From positions 1 through 19,348 of the forward strand of contig CAJVPP010001546.1 of NCBI GenBank assembly GCA_910592005.1: DNA of 19,348 nucleotides. Direction: 5' to 3'. The DNA is from Funneliformis mosseae. Its lineage: Eukaryota; Glomeromycota; Glomeromycetes; Glomerales; Glomeraceae. Positions 19,306-19,348 of the stretch are shown here, piece by piece. How positions within the stretch are numbered: the stretch's first letter is position 1; every line of letters starts with the position of its first letter. The notes under the pieces were generated by a model. It saw nothing but the letters and a program-made list of their open reading frames with translations. It was not told the DNA's origin and made no database searches. Made by a program: the position numbers and the translations under genes.

Positions 19306-19348
19306 CCTAGTAATCAACCTAACATTAATGAGTTAATCAACAAACACA

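Larger units (their letters stand above)
12889..19348 (+). mobile_element. LINE-B: non-LTR retrotransposon with RNase H (Tad1/I-like layout), 3' end beyond window
   Basis: About 6.5 kb of clearly more GC-rich sequence holds, in order, an ORF1-like region with two RRM-like modules and a zinc knuckle, AP endonuclease, reverse transcriptase, RNase H and a C-terminal zinc-finger-like motif. AP endonuclease plus RT plus RNase H is the layout of the I and Tad1 groups of LINEs. It copies itself by target-primed reverse transcription from its own RNA. The 5' edge is inferred from the point where LINE-A coding ends; the 3' tail and target duplication lie outside. I count 21 in-frame stops and three frameshifts (near 14300, 15418 and 19015), so this copy is inactive. 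The composition suggests it is the youngest insertion in the window. Confidence 0.85.
14961..19348 (+). pseudogene. LINE-B ORF2-like region: endonuclease, reverse transcriptase, RNase H (partial at window end)
   Basis: No Met start is evident: coding resumes in the same frame right after TAA 14958 and reads FFNIATHNTRSLLDA from 15015. The frame shifts once at about 15418. From there to about 19015 a single frame is kept for 3.6 kb, broken only by stop codons (TGA 15920, TAA 15932, TAA 15986, TGA 16004, 16061, 16070 and 16301, TAG 17579, TGA 18551, TAG 18572). A last shift near 19015 puts the C-terminus in another frame, which remains open to the window end. The protein would nick target DNA, copy the element RNA and remove the RNA strand. 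Catalytic residues are partly lost, as noted under each domain. Confidence 0.85.

Noticed and set aside
1..19348. CRISPR array, riboswitch, bacterial operon or phage features
   Set aside because: No regularly spaced repeats, no bacterial-type gene spacing or ribosome binding sites; all recognisable content is eukaryotic transposon sequence.

Overview
The window looks like a transposon graveyard from a very AT-rich eukaryotic genome, most likely an arbuscular mycorrhizal fungus (Glomeromycotina, Rhizophagus-like). The reasons are the extreme AT content, the mix of Tc1/mariner, pogo-like, FAR1-type and RNase H-bearing LINE sequences, and the way their protein motifs read. The host call rests on remembered family resemblance and was not searched. 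I see no intact protein gene, rRNA, tRNA or CRISPR array. Almost every recognisable coding stretch is a relic with in-frame stops and frameshifts.

Layout: 1-136 is the 3' end of a Tc1-like element whose body lies upstream of the window. 508-1105 (minus) is a relic with a FAR1-type DNA-binding domain. 1.34-3.36 kb is nearly pure A+T without a gene. 3.37-4.07 kb holds a perfect hairpin, a dispersed repeat and a 74-bp tandem duplication. 4666-5321 is a ~650-bp imperfect inverted repeat (fold-back element). 5605-5895 has the layout of a solo LTR on the minus strand. 6681-6794 is a possible MITE. 7396-8638 (minus) is a long, heavily stopped, unrecognised gene relic with a coding tandem repeat. 8728-8977 is a second fold-back repeat.

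The right half is a nest of elements. A pogo/Tigger-type transposase relic (minus, 10414-11252) abuts a 1261-bp Tc1-like element (11254-12514) with both terminal inverted repeats and TA at each end. The other flank of the Tc1 is the RNase H domain of a different element, LINE-A (minus, 12517-12888). LINE-A is in turn cut by LINE-B (plus, ~12889 to beyond the window end). LINE-B is the youngest and most GC-rich piece. It encodes an ORF1-like region (two RRM-like modules and a CCHC knuckle) and then AP endonuclease, reverse transcriptase, RNase H and a C-terminal zinc-finger-like motif.

The main themes are: (i) decay dominated by G:C to A:T transitions, visible as Trp/Gln/Arg to stop, Cys to Tyr at zinc ligands and Asp to Asn at catalytic sites in several unrelated elements; and (ii) a Tc1 copy lying exactly at a junction between two different broken transposons, as expected if two Tc1 copies recombined. 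I found no convincing new functional system; the interest lies in genome decay and rearrangement.
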